DNA of 64,000 nucleotides from Diabrotica undecimpunctata (taxonomy: Eukaryota; Arthropoda; Insecta; Coleoptera; Chrysomelidae): NCBI RefSeq assembly GCF_040954645.1, contig NC_092812.1, positions 2,852,001 through 2,916,000 of the forward strand, written 5' to 3'. A program made the translations under genes and the position numbers. Below are positions 10,826 through 19,510 of this stretch, piece after piece. Under the pieces are notes generated by a model. The model was given only the letters and a program-made list of their open reading frames with translations, made no database searches and had not been told where the DNA came from. Position 1 is the first letter of the stretch. The number at the start of each line of letters is the position of its first letter.

Positions 10826-11094
10826 TTTATAATACTACAATAAACGATAACGACTCTAGCCGTGTCCTAGTAGTATACCACATGGTTGCAGCGAAGATTC
10901 TCATTAGTCAAAGAGGACATTGCCGACTTTGATTATAAATCTTTCGTGGAGATTGACGTGTTTGATTCTTAGGTTACATTTATATGCTATTTTATAGGCG
11001 AATAATGACGTTTTTGATTCTTATTCTCTTTATTTTTGTATATGGTTTTAAAATACGAGTAATTTAATGTAACTAACTCAATTTTGGCAAAAAG

Positions 11095-11126
11095 TGGAGA
11101 TTGCCGACTTTTTTACTAGGACCCTC
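11095..11126 (-). repeat. Right terminal inverted repeat of the 7.9-kb transposon
   Basis: Mirror of 3251-3282, followed directly by AATT at 11127-11130. A related TTGCCGACTTTGAT motif lies a little further in, near 10920. Confidence 0.8.
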
Positions 11127-11130
11127 AATT

Positions 11131-11515
11131 ATCTCTATACTTTTAATATTTCACTTTGTTCTGTTACTATGTTTTTTCCTCTGCACATAATTGTTAATGT
11201 TGATTTATAATCTGTTCTACTTTTATTAAGTATTTAATTGAATTTTCTAATTTCTGTTGTCTTACGTCTCCTATATTTTGGAGTTCTTTTTCTATATTTT
11301 TCTTTTTTTTTTGTCAATGAATTTTCTGCTCTTTTCTCCTCCATATTCTTATTATACTTATCGTGTACTATACCGTTGTTGTAATTGTCGGTAATATTTT
11401 GTTTCTGTTATATGACGACATTCTTTACTAATCCATTGTCCTGCTGTTGCGTTTACCTATTTTTTTATTTCCCCAACGTTTTCCGAGTATTTGTTTATGT
11501 TCTCGTATATAAAAA
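11131..11515 (-). pseudogene. LINE-C, segment 1: linker between endonuclease and reverse transcriptase
   Basis: Minus-strand remnant reading NATAGQWISKECRHI followed by a lysine-rich, stop-containing helical stretch. This matches the WWTKECRE-type linker that precedes the RT domain in RTE-like LINEs. It continues at 3055-3246 once the 7.9-kb transposon is removed. It is bounded on the right by the truncated 3' LTR of Gyp-2. Confidence 0.5.
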
Positions 11516-11519
11516 AAAT

Positions 11520-11653
11520 AAACCATTAATTAATTACATATCAAACACAACTGTCTATTCTTTTACCTGTAACCTAACTGAAATATAATGCGATAATTAG
11601 AAATACATGAGCGTCGCGAGTGGGGTTTATAATTACATGGCCAATACATTACA
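11520..11653 (-). repeat. Gyp-2 3' LTR, truncated
   Basis: Begins TGTAATGTATTGGCCATG on the minus strand at 11653 and parallels the 5' LTR for about 130 bp. The last roughly 40 bp of the LTR are missing at the 11520 side. Confidence 0.75.
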
Positions 11654-11719
11654 TCACCTCACCCTAAAATTCTACTTATAACTAAATTTAGGAACACAAC
11701 AAAACTAAACTTCTAAATA

Positions 11720-12175
11720 CTATATTTCGAATTCAAAACATTTTGGTTCTTTTCTAGATCTTATTGCACGTCTATGTGGGACGCCTGATTCTTGGATAAC
11801 ATCACTATCATTTTGAGAGTCTAGCTGAGGCACCCCACCTAGATTTCCTGTTGATTTTGTGCCGGCTTGGATAACATTTTCCTCGTTATTTTGAATATTA
11901 TTTTCCTCTGAACTATCGTGCATCGTGTCCGCAAATGTAATACCTTCTAAATTACTATTAAAAGCTATTTTAATTTGATTACAATGTCTTTTCCACGTAA
12001 GTTTTCTACCTAACGGATTTACCAAATATGCTCTTCTACCTAAAATTCGTAAAATCTTTGCTTTGCACCACGACACCTTGGTGTTTCTATAATCTAAAAC
12101 GATATCTCCCACTATAAACTCTACCTGTCTCCTCCCTCTATAATATTTCTTATTATTGTCTTGCGCCTGCATCAA
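11720..12175 (-). pseudogene. Gyp-2 integrase C-terminal domain
   Basis: A 151-codon open frame: NNKKYYRGRRQVEFIVGDIV, LDYRNTKVSWCKAKILRILG and RRAYLVNPLGRKLTWKRHCN, the SH3-like C-terminal domain of Gypsy integrases, followed by a polar Asn/Glu-rich tail. It ends about 67 bp before the 3' LTR. Confidence 0.75.
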
Positions 12176-12359
12176 GTTACGTCTAATTTGTGTTACATCA
12201 ACTGGGTTTGATTGTTTTTATAAATCACCAGGTTTAATTAAATCTAGACGCGTTCGCAATGTCCTTTCAAAAAATATCTTAGTGGAAGAAGTACCTGTCG
12301 ACAGGTGCACTGTGTTTCTATATGTTAATAAAAATTTAGACAATTATAAATTAATATTT

Positions 12360-12930
12360 TTTTGATCAATATCTTTTAACAAAAAATGCTTGACTGTTTT
12401 AACGCTATTTTTAGCATCACCGTTGCAATGTGCTGAAAAAGGAGGTATTGTTATATGTTTAATATCATTAATTAAAGTAAAATGTTTAAATTCTTACGAT
12501 GTTAGCTGCAAGCCGTTATCGCTGACAAGTACTTCCTGTAAACCATAACGAGCAAAACACTCCCTAAGTTTAGCAATCGTAGCCATTGAGGTGATTGAAG
12601 ACATTGGACAAACTTCCACCCATTAGAAAAAGCATCCAAAATTATAAGAAAATTAGTTTTTCGTGTTTCGGCAAAATCTATGTGCATGCGTGACCAAATA
12701 TTTTGAGGAATGCTCCAGCCGCGCAAAGGAACCTTAGGTGGATCTGCCTGCATGCTCTGACAAGGAATGCAATTCTTGCAATTCAATTTCTATATTAAAT
12801 GATGGCCAACAAATATGAGACCTAGCTAATAATTTCATTTTAAGTATAGCTAAGTGAGCTGTATGCAATTCATTCAATAATTTATTTCGTAGTTTACTAA
12901 GAACAATTACTCTTTGTCCCCACAATAAGA
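12360..12930 (-). pseudogene. Gyp-2 integrase, catalytic Glu replaced
   Basis: Zinc-binding region ELHTAHLAILKMKLLARS then CKNCIPCQSM, with a frameshift between them. The catalytic core has MHIDFAETRKTNFLIILDAF (first Asp) and, after another shift, VSDNGLQLTS (second Asp). The expected NGAAENSVKT-type box reads CNGDAKNSVKTVKHFLLK, so the third catalytic residue appears to be Lys in place of Glu. A stop also lies after LQLTS. Inactive. Confidence 0.75.
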
Positions 12931-13199
12931 CGCCATCTTCAATAGATATTTCATTTCGTTTAAGGAAGTAGGGTTTAATTTCTAATTCAACATTTGTTGG
13001 CTATTTGGCCGTAACATATTTAGTTACGCGAGACAAAGTCAAATCTAATTCTGTTTATTTCCTTATATCATTCACATTAATAGGAATTTCTTCGCTTTCT
13101 ACTAAATAATTTAAATTAACAGTTTCCTCTATAATAAACTTAGAAGAATCTAGCCTTATAGACTTATTTGAAGGCAATCTACTTAAAGAGCCTGCTACA

Positions 13200-13855
13200 T
13201 TTTTTTGTGTCGATATATGCTTTATAATAAAATTGAAACCACTTAAAAATACTGCATATCGCTGAAATCTATTGGGCGCCGTAACCGGTATCCCATTTTA
13301 GGGCCAAAAATGGACACTAACGCCTTGTTATCTGTGATTAAATTGAACTTCTTCCCATATAAAAATTGGTAGAAATGTTTGATTCTCCACACTATAGCCG
13401 TTGCTTCTTTATCTAGAGTCGAATAAGCCTTTTCAGTATCGCTGAGCGTTCTACTAGCAAAATAGATTGGTTACTCGCTACCATCTTTAAAACTATGTGA
13501 CAGCACAGCTCCGATCCCATAATCTGAACTATCAACCGTCAAAGTTTGGATCGTAATGAACTAATACTAGATCTGAAGCTAACATTTGTTTAATAGTGTC
13601 AAAAACTAATTGACATTCTTCATCCCAGCGCCAAACTACATTTTGTTTTAAAAGCTTATATAAACAATGAACAATGTTTGGGAGATTTGGAATGAATCGA
13701 TTATAATAATTTATACTTCCCAAAAACGATTTTAGTTGTGTCACATTCGCAGGTTCTCTGATTTCCTCAATAGCCCGAATTTTATCTTGACTTTTATGCA
13801 AGCCCCTTTTATCAATTATAAATCCAAGATAAGATACTGATTTCGCGAAAAACGT
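13200..13855 (-). pseudogene. Gyp-2 RT connection and RNase H region
   Basis: 13801-13532 reads DKIRAIEEIREPANVTQLKS, FLGSINYYNRFIPNL and VVWRWDEECQLVFDTIKQML, the RT connection. Further left, in broken frames, is the RNase H: LTVDSSDYGIGAVLSHSFKD, FASRTLSDTEKAYSTLDKEA and LITDNKALVSIFGPK, giving the D, E, D residues. A TAG replaces a tryptophan or similar codon after KDGSE. Confidence 0.75.
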
Positions 13856-13870
13856 ACATTTTTCCTTTTT
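13856..13870 (+). repeat. Target site duplication of PLE-1, left copy
   Basis: ACATTTTTCCTTTTT, identical to 14781-14795. It corresponds to the KKEKC codons of the Gyp-2 RT on the minus strand, which are read on both sides of the insertion. Confidence 0.8.
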
Positions 13871-13979
13871 AAATAATTGATGGATTCGACCGTTACTTGA
13901 TGGAAATTCATTTTATGTAACAATAAAACACTGAAAACTTTGTTTTCAAAACTTCCACAAATTTTTATTTTAAATTCTT

Positions 13980-14020
13980 ATCACTACAGCTGTTTCGGCA
14001 GATTGCCTTTCTCAAGTGAT
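13980..14020 (-). ncRNA. Hammerhead-ribozyme-like fold in PLE-1 left arm
   Basis: Inverted copy of 14679-14719 with the same stems and the same UUGAGAA core. Confidence 0.5.
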
Positions 14021-14052
14021 CTGTTTTGGCATGGGTTTACACTTTATAGTCT

Positions 14053-14350
14053 CTAATGAAATAAGTTGAGGAGGGGAGAACTGTTTGTCTCAAGCTGGTC
14101 ATTCAGAATTATATCTGTGTTTTTTAATTTGTTGATTTCCATAGATTCTAACAAAGATAGCTTAAGGCCTTTATTTTGAATGTGTAGAATTTTAAATTCG
14201 TCATCAAAAGAATGATTATGATCTAGAAGGTGAAGTGTGTATGTAGAATCTGTTTTTCTATTATTGAAAGCCCTTTTATGTTCTGCTATTCGTTTATTAA
14301 AATTTCTACCTGTTTGACCAATGTAAGTTTTTGGGCAGTCGACAAACTTA
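14053..14350 (-). pseudogene. PLE-1 left arm: GIY-YIG endonuclease C-terminal part
   Basis: Mirror of the right arm on the minus strand: DCPKTYIGQTGRNFNKRIAE through SSPLLNLFH, differing from it at roughly two positions (Thr for Ala after DSTY, Ser for Pro after GLKL). It is truncated at the same codon as the right arm, at the palindrome centre. Confidence 0.85.
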
Positions 14351-14351
14351 A

Positions 14352-14646
14352 ATGTGGCGACTGCCCAAAAACTTACATTGGTCAAACAGGTAGAAATTTT
14401 AATAAACGAATAGCAGAACATAAAAGGGCTTTCAATAATAGAAAAACAGATTCTACATACGCACTTCACCTTCTAGATCATAATCATTCTTTTGATGACG
14501 AATTTAAAATTCTACACATTCAAAATAAAGGCCTTAAGCTACCTTTGTTAGAATCTATGGAAATCAACAAATTAAAAAACACAGATATAATTCTGAATGA
14601 CCAGCTTGAGACAAACAGTTCTCCCCTCCTCAACTTATTTCATTAG
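14352..14646 (+). pseudogene. PLE-1 right arm: GIY-YIG endonuclease C-terminal part
   Basis: About 95 codons starting KCGDCPKTYIGQTGRNFNKR, a GIY-YIG endonuclease domain with the TYIGQTGR motif and a RIAEHKRAF arginine/histidine segment, followed by LHLLDHNHSFDDEFKILHIQ and LESMEINKL and ending SSPLLNLFH. In Penelope-like elements this domain sits C-terminal to the RT and nicks the target DNA. The upstream part of the domain and the RT are missing. Any methionine start upstream (14230) lies in antisense sequence of the left arm and is not genuine. Confidence 0.85.
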
Positions 14647-14678
14647 AGACTATAAAGTGTAAACCCATGCCAAAACAG

Positions 14679-14719
14679 ATCACTTGAGAAAGGCAATCTG
14701 CCGAAACAGCTGTAGTGAT
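14679..14719 (+). ncRNA. Hammerhead-ribozyme-like fold in PLE-1 right arm
   Basis: Order: ATCAC (stem I), TTGAGAA (core), GGCA-ATC-TGCC (stem II hairpin), GAAA (core), CAGCTG (short self-complementary stem III), TA (cleavage dinucleotide position), GTGAT (closing stem I). This is the type I hammerhead layout known from Penelope-like elements. The usual CUGANGA core reads UUGAGAA; the changed positions would be the C3 and G8 partners, now U and A. Structure is read by eye; activity is unknown. Confidence 0.5.
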
Positions 14720-14783
14720 AAGAATTTAAAATAAAAATTTGTGGAAGTTTTGAAAACAAAGTTTTCAGTGTTTTATTGTTACA

Positions 14784-15077
14784 TTTTTCCTTTTTTACTG
14801 TAAGACCACATTCTTGTAAAATCGCTAAAACTTTACACAAATTATTAGTGTGTTCTTCCCTATTCCTTCATGTAATTAGAATATCGTCTAAAAAAATAGA
14901 TATACTTGGCATATTGAGAAATATTTGTTCCATAATACGTTGGAACTGGGATGAACCTGATACAACTCCATACGGTAGCCGATTAAATGCAAATAATCCC
15001 TTATGAGTACTAATAACCGTATATTTCCGAAAATCTGGATGAATCACAACTTGCTGATAAGCTTTACTCAGGTCAAT
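14784..15077 (-). pseudogene. Gyp-2 reverse transcriptase palm, interrupted by PLE-1
   Basis: Continues from the stop: IDLSKAYQQVVIHPDFRKYT, FNRLPYGVVSG, QFQRIMEQIF and the catalytic FLDDILI, then LCKVLAILQECGLTVKKEK. The reading is cut at about 14784 by the palindromic PLE insertion and resumes at 13855 (CTFFAKSVSYLGFIIDKRG). One frame change lies just after the FLDD box. Confidence 0.8.
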
Positions 15078-15842
15078 TTAAGAAAACTCTTGACCACCCT
15101 GTAACTTAGCAAATAAATCATCGATCCGTGGTAACGGATATTTATCCGCTTCGATAAAAGGATTAATAGTTATTTTGAAATCACCACAAATCCTAACACC
15201 TCCATCATTTTTTAAAATCGGTACTATGGGTGTTCCCCATTCAGAAAATTCAACTGCAGATATAATGCCCTCCTGGACCATTTTATCTAATTCCATCTCT
15301 ACCTTGTTTCTTAAAGAAAAAGGAACCACTCTGGGTTTAAACAATTTAGGTCTAGCATCTGGTTTAATATTAAATTTTAACTGAAATTCATTAAATGTGT
15401 CCAATTTGTCAGAAACTACAGTGGGAAAATCTTTCATTAACCACCCCATTATTTCATTATTTTTATTTGCTTCAATAAAATTTAATTCCCTGAAACCCAT
15501 ATTATAACACCTAATAAAATTTTTACCTAGCAAAGCTGGAGATTCTTGATGCATGACATAAAAATCCAAATTATTTGTTTGTTTTGAAAAAGTTACTAGT
15601 AAGTTAATTTTGCCCTTAAGATGAACCTTGCCTCCCGAAAAATTAAATATCGATACATTAACTTGAGATAATGGTTGTGTATTAAAATATTTGTTATATA
15701 TACTAAAAGGTAGGACAGAGACCGCGGCACCCGAATCTAATTCAAATTTAAACATTTTACCTTTACCATTAATATCAATATAAATTGGCGGACCATTATT
15801 TGATGATATACACAATACAGATGATTTAGTTCCTTCTTCCAA
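15078..15842 (-). pseudogene. Gyp-2 protease and start of reverse transcriptase
   Basis: An open frame of 254 codons. Residues 20-50 hold the retropepsin active site FELDSGAAVSVLPFSIYNKY; near residue 105 PALLGKNFIRCY corresponds to the second protease motif. From about residue 160 the RT begins (ARPKLFKPRVVPFSLRNKV, WGTPIVPILKNDGGVRICGD, YPLPRIDDLFAKLQGGQEFS). A TAA stop follows where K is normally found in FSKIDLSKAYQ, so the polyprotein is cut within the RT fingers. Confidence 0.85.
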
Positions 15843-15874
15843 TAAATTTCAAAATCTTTTTTTACATACCAGTT

Positions 15875-16660
15875 TTAAGTGTCCTCGAACGTTACATAAA
15901 TTGCAGATATAATCCTTATAGGGACATATTGAAGGCGGATGTCTTTTAGCACACCGGAAACACTTTTGAGCACTACCACTGAACTCACGATTAAAATCCG
16001 AACTATGTCCTGCACATCTGAAGTTGAAGGTCTAGTCTCCTTAAATCGCCGTTCTTGTTGATATGTTCTGGCATCCCCACGCTGTGATACTTGCAATATT
16101 TCCTTCTGCAACTTCCACTCGTTATTTGACACATCTCTCTTTCTTCTACTGGTTCCATTTTCACCACAGTTTTGCTATCTACTTCGTTAATGCCAGTTAT
16201 TGCTGCTTCTTCAATTTGTGCTGTCTCCATAGCTTTATTAAATGTGATATCTGACTTCAGTGCAAATAGCGTATTCTTTACTTTTCCCTCATTATATTTT
16301 GAAAAAAACGTATCTGTTAATTTCGTTTCCAAATCATTTTCAAATTCACAAGTACCGGCTAGTTTTTTTAAACGTACACTCCAATCTTGTACACTTTTAC
16401 TTTTTGTTTTCGAAGCACCATAAAGCTTTGCTTTCTCTACCCACACTAAACCAGTTTTGTTATAGTAGCTATCTAGGCTTTTTACAATGACATTGAATTC
16501 ACATTCTTCAGGTTTTTTAGGCACGGACAAGTCGGATACCAAGATATTAGCTTCTTCTAAAAGGCTATTTATATTATAAAATAGTTCTTTTAATATTAAC
16601 ATCTCCATTCACAAATTCTGGGATTAAATTCCAAATTTAACGATAAATCTAATTTCCCGT
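15875..16660 (-). pseudogene. Gyp-2 gag
   Basis: Starts MSKDGKLDLSLNLEFNPRIC, breaks near 16600 and continues in another frame as an alpha-helical capsid-like segment of about 200 residues (LVWVEKAKLYG, VQDWSVRLKKLAGTCEFENDL, NTLFALKSDITFNKAMETA). After a further shift come two zinc knuckles, CFRCAKRHPPSIC and CNLCNVRGHLKLVC, near 15970-15880. This is the nucleocapsid arrangement of mag-like Gypsy elements. At least two frameshifts separate the parts, so no intact Gag can be made. Confidence 0.75.
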
Positions 16661-16719
16661 CTTTCGACATTTTGTATTCACTTATACACAATTTAAAAAC
16701 GTTTTTATCCTCGTCGCCA

Positions 16720-16899
16720 TGCAATGTTTGGTACAAAAACACTTGGATGAACCCAAAACAAACCTTTATTTGACTAAATATCAAACACAACTGTCTAATC
16801 TTTTACCTGTAACCGTAACCTAACAGAAATTTAATGCGATAATTAGCAATACATGAGCGTCACGAGTGGGGTTTATAATTACATGGCCAATAAATTACA
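16720..16899 (-). repeat. Gyp-2 5' LTR
   Basis: 180 bp, TG...CA ends, on the minus strand. It shares a block of about 130 bp with 11520-11653 (both include CCCCACTCG and CATGTAATTATAAACCCC). An ATTAAA/AATAAA signal lies in its 3' half. TGGCGACGAGG follows at 16719. Confidence 0.8.
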
Positions 16900-17239
16900 G
16901 TTATTTTTTTAGTTTTTAATATTTGAAATTCTGGCTCTAATTTTATACTAGGTAGTTGGTAATGGTCCAAATCTACATTAGCCCTTTGGACGCTGCGTTT
17001 GTTAAAAAATAGCGTGATCTATCATTTTATTATGTTGTTTACTATTTTCATGCGAAAACAAAATTTATTTTAAACTAAATTTGTGGAGACCATATGTGGA
17101 GAAATTGATAAGTTTATTCCTCTAATGCTATAATCACTGCTTATTTTATGAGGACTGTGTTTGATAGGAATTAGGATATAGGGAGGAATAGGAAGAACAG
17201 GGATTATTTCTTCCTAGAGGCATGCACATTTAAGAGGCT
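16900..17239. other. No gene or repeat recognised
   Basis: AT-rich sequence between the 5' LTR of Gyp-2 and LINE-D. Both strands are full of stops and no motif was recognised. Confidence 0.5.
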
Positions 17240-18720
17240 ATAATTTAAAAAAATCCTTTTTGTCCAAAGATCAGGAAGCTAAAAAACAGAAAATCACCCA
17301 AATATACCCAATGAACTTTTAAAATATGGAGGCCCTGAACTTGCAAGTAAACTGTCACAACTATTTATCAAAATCTTAAACGATACAGAAGCACCAGAGG
17401 AATGACATAAGAGCATCACAATCCCCATATTTAAAAAAGACAAAAAATTTGCCCACAAAACTACAGAGCAATAACCCTCTTAAATACAACGATGAAACTT
17501 TTAACAAGTATTCTTAAGGACAAATTGGAAAGGCAAATTACTAATGCTGAAGAACAACAAGGTTTTAGAGGGCGGTCTGTAACAAATTTAGTATTCATAA
17601 TAAAACGCCTGGGAGACATTCTAAATATATTAATAGATATTATATTAAAAATTATAATATATATATATATTAATAGATATTATTATAATAAATATATTAA
17701 TAGAAAATAAAACGCCGACCAACATAACAAAGATAGTCCATAACCTAAATAACAACAATGTAACCAAAGTTAGAGCAGGAGACCAATTCACTGAAAATAT
17801 TCTAACACGAGGAATTAGACAAGGCGACAGTTTAAGCCCCTTCTTGTTTAACCTACTCATGGGCAAAATAAAAAACAACGTAATATCTCTCGATCTCGGA
17901 TACAAAATGGGCAACAAAGGAATTGGTATGGTGTGTTACGCAGATAATGCAGCAATTATTGTCGAATCAGAAGATGATCTACAGAGACAGCTCTTTCAGT
18001 TGTTTTAAATACGCCGCCAACTAAATATGACTATTTCTACCAACAAAACTAAATATATGACAATAGCAAAAGATTTGCTCAGATGTAAGTTAGTGGTTGA
18101 GAACAACCCCATAAAACAGGTGATGCAACTCAGATATCTGGGCATAGATATATCAAGCAGACACGACCCAGTAAAGGACCTAAGGAGTCAGATCAACAAA
18201 GCATCCGCATTGTCGGGATATCTGCGGGAGATAGTCTGGTCACATCCGTATATGCGCACAGGTAGTAAAATTAGAATCTACAAGACTTACATACGACCGA
18301 TCATGACATATGGCATAGAAGTGCGCGAAGATACCAACAAACCTAAGCACATGCTAAGGGTTGCCGAGATGAAAACCCTAAGAACAATAGTGGGCAAAAC
18401 AAGAAGAGACAGGGTGAGAAATACAAACGTTAGAGAGCAATGCAAAATTCAAGATATTGTAAGATGGGGAAGGCAGCGTAAAAGGATGTGGTTGAGTTAT
18501 GTAAGACGAATGGATGAGAATAGACTCCCAAAAATTGCCCTAGAAAACAACCCGCCCGGTTCAAGACCTCCAGGAAAACCACCTAAAAGATGGAGGGATA
18601 GTTGGCAATCTACCTCCCAGGAAATTAACCAGGAGCAGCTTCAGAATTAAACAGATCGAAAGATCTCCAAGAAGTGGAAAAACAACAACCGTTTTGTCTC
18701 AGGATATCTATTTTGGGGTT
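17240..18720 (+). pseudogene. LINE-D: reverse transcriptase of a non-LTR retrotransposon
   Basis: Plus-strand relative of LINE-A. Around 17400-17600 the RT start reads EEQQGFRGRSVTNLVFIIKR. The frame is then swollen by an AT-rich simple repeat with ATTAATAGATATTA units (17620-17710). It resumes as GIRQGDSLSPFLFNLLMGKI, GMVCYADNAAIIVESEDDLQ and, from 18027, TISTNKTKYMTIAKDLLRCK, RYLGIDISSRHDPVKDLRSQ, KIRIYKTYIRPIMTYGIE and a C-terminus RKRMWLSYVRRMDENRL with GKPPKRWRDSWQ. The catalytic YADD is YADN, so the polymerase would be dead even without the frame breaks. The last 207 codons (18027-18650) are open. No endonuclease domain is present. Confidence 0.85.
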
Positions 18721-19446
18721 AATCGCATGAAAGATTATTATAATGTGTTTAATTTTTTTATTTACTCTGAAGCCAATGCCTAGTGCATGGTTTTAAGCAT
18801 TAGAGCTGAAGAACATTGTGTGGCCTCTTTTTTCTATACGGCCATGCTCGGTCCATCTAATTTCTTTCAAAGCTGCTATGTCCATCTAATTTATTAAGTA
18901 GATTTTAGAGAGCTCCTGTCCTGTATCGAGATCGGATGTTTCATGTCGCAGTTCCTTAATCCTGTATCCTTTTCTCGTCTAGTCGTCGTCGTTTGATCAC
19001 GTAGTCCGGTTTCTCTTCTTTAAACACTCGTAAAAATAGATTTTTAAAGGATAGGGTTGTTAGTCCTAAGCCCAACACACAACCTGGAGGATCGTAATTT
19101 TTTGTAGGTTTATTCCCTAAGCTGATTTGTTTCATTCTTAAGGTGCATGAGACTGACCTTGCACCCTCTTTCGTTATCTATATGAAGCACATCCCTTGTA
19201 CTCCATGCATTGCCTAGAAAATACGACGTAGACGTAAAACTAGGGTTTGATTCTTTTATAAAAGTTTGCTATCAAGAAGTCCATGTAGACAATTCGTCTC
19301 AGGACTAGCAACCTCCAGTTGAGTCTTACCATGTTATCTATTCCTGTTGTAACTTATATATCTCAGTTTATAAGGTTAAATAATGTAACTTAAAGTTAAT
19401 TTAACTACATTTAAAGGGTTTTTACCCATGTATTTAGTGGCTTAAA
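18721..19446. other. Unassigned repetitive-looking sequence
   Basis: No open frame or domain recognised. Slightly more GC-rich than its surroundings near 18900-19200, which suggests element-derived sequence, but no family was identified. Confidence 0.4.
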
Positions 19447-19510
19447 ACATGTACATTCAGATAGCACTTATGATAGAATATTAATCTCGAAAACGTTCTG
19501 TGATATAGTC
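19447..19510 (+). ncRNA. Degenerate hammerhead-like motif
   Basis: ATAGCAC, TTATGAT, an AT-rich stem II region ending CTC, GAAA, AACGTT-like palindrome, then GTGATAT that pairs with ATAGCAC at six of seven positions. The order mirrors the folds in the Penelope copies but the first core box is altered and stem II is weak. Possibly the remnant of a Penelope terminal repeat or a small ribozyme-bearing element. Confidence 0.3.

Larger units (their letters stand above)
3251..11126 (-). mobile_element. Large DDE-type DNA transposon with AATT target duplication, carrying nested insertions
   Basis: The ends are inverted repeats of about 32 bp: left begins GAGGGTCCTAGTAACAAAGT, right ends in its near-complement ACTTTTTTACTAGGACCCTC. 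Both sides are flanked by AATT (3247-3250 and 11127-11130). A transposase-like gene runs leftward in the right third (first exon 10739-10825, main part 10140-8750). Three later elements are nested inside: Gyp-1 (about 3505-6145), a Tc1-like element (6277-7710) and a Jockey-type LINE end (7935-8760). Without them the element is about 3 kb. The superfamily is not assigned: a 4-bp duplication is compatible with Sola-like elements, but I could not confirm that. It interrupts LINE-C. Confidence 0.75.
13916..14783. mobile_element. PLE-1: palindromic pair of Penelope-like element 3' ends
   Basis: Two 425-bp arms, 13916-14340 and 14359-14783, are inverted copies separated by an 18-bp spacer. I found about two mismatches between them. 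Each arm runs outward: GIY-YIG endonuclease coding end, 3' untranslated region, hammerhead-like fold and a terminus TGTAAC/GTTACA. The target ACATTTTTCCTTTTT is duplicated at 13856-13870 and 14781-14795 (the first ACA overlaps the arm). An extra 45-bp tail (13871-13915) is present only on the left. No RT is present. Confidence 0.85.
11520..16899 (-). mobile_element. Gyp-2: mag/K02A2.6-like Gypsy retrotransposon, degenerate, with LTRs
   Basis: Minus-strand Ty3/Gypsy element. The 5' LTR is 16720-16899 (TGTAATTTATTGGCC to ACATTGCA) and is followed by the primer binding site TGGCGACGAGGAT. A shortened 3' LTR copy is 11520-11653. In order come gag with two CCHC knuckles, protease, RT, RNase H and integrase, all with stops and frameshifts. 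The RT is split by the palindromic PLE-1 insertion (13916-14783). The mag-like assignment rests on gag knuckles, DSGA protease and a serine-tRNA-like binding site. Confidence 0.85.

Noticed and set aside
14230..14646. Two apparently complete 138-residue proteins on opposite strands
   Set aside because: Their N-terminal halves are the antisense of the opposite palindrome arm; only the GIY-YIG C-terminal part is genuine coding sequence.
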